A DNA stretch of 64,000 bases from Sympetrum striolatum (Eukaryota; Arthropoda; Insecta; Odonata; Libellulidae): positions 101,809,657-101,873,656 of the forward strand of contig OX388343.1 in assembly GCA_947579665.1 (NCBI GenBank), in the 5' to 3' direction. The translations under genes were made by a program, and so were the position numbers. Shown one piece after another: positions 38,436-64,000 of this stretch (within the stretch, counting starts at the first letter, position 1; each line of letters opens with the position of its first letter). The notes beneath the pieces were generated by a model that worked only from the letters and a program-made list of their open reading frames with translations, made no database searches and had not been told where the DNA came from.

Positions 38436-41400
38436 AAATAATAAGAAGCAACTTCATGCCATACGTAGCAATCCTATGATTTAACATACTAAACTATCCA
38501 ACTTAGGAAGGTTATGGAAATAACAAATATATCTACAGTTAATAGCAAACACAAAATTCAGAGAATATTATTAAATTTGTGGAAAGTAGCATAATGCTTA
38601 ATTTATTTTCAAATTATCAAAGCTATTAAATGAGAGCAGTTGTTATGTTTGTTTTTTTGAAAACTGGAAAGAATTTAGACACACATTTGCACAATATGTT
38701 TTCACATATTTTGATAACTGCAATTCAATTTCAAATGAAGTGTAAGTAATGAGTTTAATTTTAAAATTCAACATTTTGCCACTTAAAGTCAGTGAGTAAC
38801 ACTAATATTTGTAAATTGCTCAAAATTGTTACAAATGCCAAACATTACACACACTGAATGTGTGGAATTTTGGTTTATATCGCTTAACTTTCTTTTAACT
38901 AAACAAATTATCATAATCAACATCTTTTAGTTTAGTATTCAACATTAAATTTTAGACTGATAAACACTTGCTGTAATTAACTGTACTTTCTAAATATGCC
39001 CTAAAATTGACCTCCTATTGACAATCCGTTCGATTAAGGTGTTTTGGCAGGATATTATACCAATGGTACACATATACATATTAGATAAGAATAATTCAAA
39101 TTGACTCTTTCAAATTGTAAAATATTTCAATGTCAAAAAGTCAGATATCCAGGCTCGCGCAAGTCAATGTAGAAGAAGTAAAGGTAGACCGTTATATAAA
39201 TGAAATATTGAGTAACTACTAAATACATTTTAACTGCTGGAAATATAAACCTTTTCGGTGTCATATTGATGCAACGCTACTGTTAACTAAGGCAAATAAC
39301 GTGAACGATTAAAATGTCTCCTTGTTGGTACCTAGCGTCACCGCAATAGCGTGTGAGGAATAACTCTTTGTTTACTATACCAACAAATTAAACAATCGAA
39401 TACATTGCAAACTACAAATTTACATTTCGTTATGAGGTATTCTTAGATATTCATCACGGCCCTAAGATGCTACTGTTAGCAAGTACGAGTATCCTACAAG
39501 GTATTTCGTCAGAAGCAAGATATTCTCAAAAATCAACTAAAACGTGAGTAGAATTAAGAGCTAGAACTAAACATGTATATGCTCTAATACTCTATCTTAC
39601 GTAAATGTATACGTATAAACTGTTTATTGAGATATCAATTTAAAATCTAAGCTCACCACTAATATTTACATGGCTACAATATTCGAATTTTCTAATTTTA
39701 CACCGGGTATTGCATTGAAGTGACAATTGTCAGCGATCGGATGAGCCATCTCGCAACAGAAAAAAAACCTTTAAGGTGAAAAAAATACCTCAAAGCATAG
39801 GCTCTTGAAAATATAGAATAACATTAAATTTTTACATGTTCCTTCCCTACAATAACAACCCTCACAGATTTAACAATACTTCTCAGAAATCTCTGTAACG
39901 GAAAAAGAAATAAAAACTATATTCAGGAATCTCCTAAAATGATAACAACGAAATTTTTAACCAAACGAAATTGACTAAAAGTGTGAAGAACTTCATTTTC
40001 TACGAATGAGGTCTGGAGTATACGCCCATCAATCCAAATGTTTGTTTTAGACTTCCCCCAAGCTCAGCCAGCCATCTCCTCATTAACGACTTGGTGGCTA
40101 CGCCCCTGTCCTCTTTGGCCACCCTCAGTTCACCTAATAAATTTTTATTCCAACTAAGACATCCTTAGGCAGGTGAAAAATTAATCTTCCACTTCTACGG
40201 AAAGTCAACAGTGAAGAACATCAATTTCTGAGAGATAAGAACATTCATGAAAGATAATTTCTCGAAAAAAATTATGAATCTGCTCAAATATTAACTTAAT
40301 AAATCATTTATGAATTTAATTAAACTTTAAACAATAAATAAAGAAAAAACTTGCATATCCACAAATGGCTAACATTAAGTCATCTTAACGTGTCACTGAC
40401 CCATTTGTAATGAAAGAAACGCACATCAAACGGAAAAATGTCAAAAATGAGCTAATTCACAACTCAATCCATTGCTTCATTCCACAGCATTCATTTTGAA
40501 AAAAACTAGGACACATTAATACCGATGACACTAATCTGCATTACAAACGTCGGTTATAATTTGTTTTACATTGAGAAATGTAAAAATCTGCAGGGTTAGA
40601 GATTGTATAGCACTAGGAATTTCCAGCAATATGAACTCAAATCATAATCATCGAAATTTCGCTCTCTCCAATTTCGATCAAGTTCAACCGAAGAACAAAA
40701 CATCACTACAACAGCCGGCCATACTTAAAGGAGACTATTTTGGTAAAAGGACTTTCTATCATAGGTAACGCTAAAAGATTGTGGAATAAAACAAACCCAC
40801 ACAATGATAAAAAATTAAACTTCTTACCTTCTCAAATTAAAGTTTTCACCCAGACAGCAAATACTAGCACAACCGCATATATAAAATTCGAACCACGAGA
40901 AACCACCCTACACCAGTCCAACACCGCTTCCTCAGCCGACGCTCCTACAAAAGATATCCGCGAATGAAATTAGTTCTGAAATTTTTCTACATCATTCACT
41001 GCACTACACCTTTCATGCTCCATTAGAAGTTACAATATAGATAACTAAAAGCTTTTTTATAAAAAATATTGACCATTCAATCCCTAAGCAGCTTAAAAGA
41101 GCATAAAAGAATGCGGAAGAATATATTTGGCTTAGGTGATGTCATCGCTGGTTTGGCATGTATGAATGAGGATTGTAGACGAATTTCGTCCCGAAGTGGG
41201 CGTGGCAGACTTTGTTTAAACGCTGTTAATAAACTTTGGGAAATTATAATTATAGGTAAAACACATCAAATCAAAGAGATTGAGTCAATCGATTTAATCG
41301 ATGCCTATTTTCCCGTTTTTATTTCGCTTGAATTTCCAATAATTTCCATCACTTGCAGGCATGTTATTATGAAAAGATGCACTTGAGTTTTCTATTATTT

Positions 41401-44400
41401 GGTTTATTTGTTAGTTTTAGTTTACACCAGAGTATATATAAAACATACCATTTCCTAACCATTCCATTTCAAGCATATCTCAACTTTTTGTTATTTTAGA
41501 TACAAAATATTAATTACTTCTACCTCGAGTGCCCTTCCGAAAGGATAAAAAGATGAAGGCAGTGCATCTGATCTAATAAGTTTTATTCAATTGAACAGTT
41601 GCTCCGTAACTATTCAAAATTCTTACATTTTGTGAGTCTGCCTGTGATACCATATACATATAACCTTTCCCTTTCATCCTTTTTGATCCAATTTCCTTTA
41701 TCAGGCATTCCTATACAAAAGTGACGTTTCCATCTGCATTAGTTTTACTATCAGGGGAGGTAATTTCTTAGCCTCATGAAGTTTCCAAATCCTCGTCAAT
41801 CCAGCCTCTTTAAACTTATCTTAAATATATTGTTGCTAACAGTATAATTGGGTTGCCTTCCCTTTAGTTTTCCTGGGAATCAAATTGACATTAGATTAAG
41901 ACACCATATTTTAAGAAATGTGTAGGGCATGAGATGAAAAATTTGAATTTCCATTGTCCTAAAAATTAATAATCACAGAATATCAGTAAAATAAAATCTA
42001 TTTCAGAATCTTTGTAAAGGCAATTTTCAAATGAAAATTTTCTGCATGTCATTCCATGTTCAGTGATAGTATTCTTATAAATCTGCTCGATTGTAATCAA
42101 CCCTTTATATTTTCCAACTTTTATTCATAAATTTTGGTAAATTCATTTTGTTGCACTTAAAAACATAAATTCTTCGAATTAACACTATTAAAAAAATTTT
42201 GTTGAATGCACATTTCTACCAACAAAATAGAAAACTTACATGAAACCAAAGAAAATCAATCTTTTATGCTTGAAATATTATCATTTCTCAGAACATTGCA
42301 TTCCTCTCTGTAAAGGACCTTAAACTTAACCTCATCTTTCTTTAAGTACAGTGAATTCAAATACCAATTAATTTGTCCAAGAAATTGTTTGTACAACCTG
42401 CGTAATGGATTGAATCACCTTACCTAATTAACTTGCTGGTTTATTAAATATTTCCTTAAGCAGCTGAGCTTTATAGTGGTACACATTTTATTCTTTTGAT
42501 ATTCATCTCACTAAGGTTTCAAGTCATTACCAATCAAATAGCTTCTATAATTCAAGTTTTTTTTACTTTTACACATTTGTAGGATTACTTGGAAATTTCA
42601 GTTTATAGCTGGCCTATTCAAAGTTCATGTTCTGATAGAATATCAAGCTTCAGCCTATTTTTAGCCCATTATCATAAGTACATAATTGCCTTTACACCTT
42701 TTCCTAGGCCACTTTATTTCTAATAATTATTTAGAAATTCCACACTAACAGTAATAATTTCATATTTAACTGCCTTTAAAAATGCTAGAGCTATCTTTCT
42801 TCCATTCAATAGGATTCTGGATGTGAAAAGGTTCATATTAATTTAAAATGTTGAGCTTAAAAGACCAACTTCAGGGTTTTGAATCTTCATACATAAAAAT
42901 GGATAACTATATGATATTGCTACAAATCGAACATATGGAGGACAACACATACCTGGGTAAAGAGGATTAATTAGATGACCTGTAGAATATACTTGGTAAA
43001 AATTTTCATGCCTGACAAAGATATTTGCTGCATGTGCACATTGTTTACTTCAATTTATGAATATTTTGGATAGGGTATGATCCAAAAGTAAGAAACAAAA
43101 GGCTTTACTTATAGAGAGAAAATACAAAGACTGTAATACTTGCAAACAACTTGAATTTGAATGCTGAGAATATGTAACTGCTACATAATTTTGTATCCTT
43201 GGGAATACTAGTTTGCAATTTTTTCTAAGGATTAAAAATTAAAGGTAGATACAGGAAGGTAAGCAAATTACAGGAGATTATGGAACCAAATAAGTCCTGG
43301 TTCTTCCTAAATCAGTACCCAACCTCACCAAAATGTAAAATTAAGTTTTGCTTTAATGCTCAGGCCTTTATTTCATTTACCAAGATTATGTCATTATTAT
43401 GTGGTTGTTATTAAATTTTATAATCACTCTTCATGATTGCTTTAGTAATGCCAATACTCTTTTACATAACGAAATTAAGAAGATGACAGCACCATTGTGT
43501 GCTTATTCCGTATGGGAATCTTTTTTCACTTCAAATTATTAAAAATGCTATTGACATATACTAGAGGGTTAAAACTAAAATGCAAGTACCTACAAATTTT
43601 GTTTAGAACAAATAATTCTTTCCTTCCCAGATTATACCTGAACTTGCCCCCACCAGTTTAATCCATCCCGCACGTATGTACTACCATCAATTTCATTATA
43701 AATTAGAGAAAGCTAGATATGACAGGAGTATGCATGTGGATGATGCAAAAGAAATGGATCATTTACGGTATATCTGTTGAAAAAAGGGGATAACCAGAAA
43801 ATACTGTAATATAAATCAGTAAGACATGAAATGCACAGTATGATAGGCGTCAAGTTGTATTTTACATTATTTTGGAAATGAAAAGAAAGGTTGACTAAAG
43901 ATGGGGTAATGTGAGAGGTATTGAGGGCAGAAGACAACTGAATTTGTTGGTTAAATGTAGTAAATAAGATTCTGAGGTAGAGACAAGTTCAAAAAATAAA
44001 TGGAAATGAAGGAAAATTGAATGGCACTTCTGTAGAAAAAGAATGAGAAACAATAGGAAAATCCGAGGGAGTACAGCAAATAGAGTATGTCTTTGATTTG
44101 TGGTTAGTGCAATTGTATGAATAATTACTGTTACGCTGAAAAAGTTACTGAACTGATTTTGATCAGTTCTCTTCTTCTCCCTAAGATGGAAGCATAGCTT
44201 CCGAAATACATATCGAGACATTACGCCTACAATACCTTAGTAACGGTTAACCTTAACCCCCATGGTTAGGGTACTTCTGCGTGACGGGTTGTTTGTAAAA
44301 AACGGCTATTCGGAGCTCTTTTAGCTCTTAATGTTAATAACACAGCCATGTTCCTTTAAGTTATTTCTTTTACTAGGCGTTTTCACAGGAAAAAATAAGT

Positions 44401-44693
44401 TTGTGAACTTTTTGGACGTAGTAGTACAATTGAATGTTATGATAGAGGATGCAGTTAAATTTAGAATTACCATCTTTATGCAATAAATTACACACATATG
44501 AAAACAATGAGTTTAATAAAAATTTGTAATTCTTCAACCAGTCACCATTAAATATATTTCTCAAATATTTTTGTACAATGTAAAAGCATGGGGACAACAA
44601 ATCAATCATAAATAATTATTCCTGAGTGAATGTTTGAGAATAAAGTCCAGCTCCATCCTCATTCTACACCAGGAACGTTTTTCTATCATAACA

Positions 44694-63695
<19,002 letters not shown>

Positions 63696-64000
63696 CTGAA
63701 AATAAAATGATAACCTTCAATCAGATTATATTACACAATTTCTTGTCAAATCAAAAAAAAATAAGATTACATCAACACCAATACTTTTGTAGAGGAGTAC
63801 ATACAAAGTTTTGGAAAATAGCTTGGAAAGTAGAGCTTTATATGCACATGTGGGTATACATACAGACAAATCTTGATAAGTGAGACCTGGTTAACCAAGA
63901 AAACAAGATAAGCAAGTAAGTTAGAACAGATTCTAGTGCACTCCCTACATTTTCACTTCCAAAAACCTCTTTAAGCAGGAAACCTCTACAATAGAGTTTT

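Larger units (their letters stand above)
34471..44693. other. No recognisable gene; left part of uncertain role, right part probably 3' flank/3'UTR of DHX57
   Basis: Frames reach about 108 codons, none recognised. From about 41.4 kb rightward CpG becomes scarce, as in the DHX57 introns, which suggests the transcribed or methylated domain extends at least 3 kb past the stop codon. The minus-strand AATAAA nearest the stop is 43367-43372. Confidence 0.35.

Noticed and set aside
43713..44221. Two minus-strand frames of 74 and 108 codons just downstream of DHX57
   Set aside because: They are low-complexity, F/L/S/I-rich frames in AT-rich DNA with no homology; more likely 3'UTR or flank.

Overview
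The window is animal nuclear DNA, AT-rich, with small exons, GT-AG introns and many short, mostly non-autonomous transposable elements. It is most likely from an arthropod, probably an insect. Two points support this. An intronic fragment of mitochondrial nad5 reads as protein only if TGA is Trp and AGA is Ser (the invertebrate mitochondrial code). The one recognisable gene is a metazoan DEAH/RHA-type helicase. I cannot name the species.

Right third (about 44.7-63.7 kb): thirteen exons on the minus strand encode the last 766 residues of a DHX57-like ATP-dependent RNA helicase. They run from just upstream of motif II (DEVH) through motifs III-VI, the HA2 winged-helix/ratchet region and the OB-fold C-terminus to a stop at 44694. 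Every junction was placed by reading AG/GT signals and codon phase. The exons total 2301 nt with no internal stop. The N-terminal half, including the Walker A motif, lies beyond the right edge. The larger introns carry a nad5 NUMT, a 5'-truncated LINE end, a retroelement-like ORF, a foldback repeat, a tRNA-headed SINE, a 1.9 kb long-TIR transposon, a 77 bp Tc1/mariner-like MITE and a 605 bp hAT-like element.

Left two thirds (1-44 kb): I recognise no conserved protein-coding gene. This part is CpG-rich compared with the gene side and holds several GC-richer patches of unknown role, near 9.9, 16.5, 17.6, 26.7, 28.2, 29.8 and 34.1 kb. It also has a long purine-rich strand (8.2-8.9 kb), a tandem 317/318 bp repeat (11.8-12.65 kb), a 391 bp inverted-repeat element (14.4 kb) and two copies of a hairpin-headed short element flanked by 11-15 bp direct repeats (15.4 and 17.0 kb).

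The most unusual structure is a family of about 1.1 kb repeats at 18.2-21.6 kb (three copies, the last two in mirror orientation), with a fourth copy nested in the long-TIR transposon at 57.6-58.7 kb. Each copy carries six near-perfect RNA polymerase III B-box (tRNA T-arm) motifs in one orientation. Their spacing rises through each copy: 146-148, 157-159, 166, 170 and 176 bp in three copies. Alternating monomer types suggest a 165 + 165 bp higher-order unit. I recognise no described element of this design.
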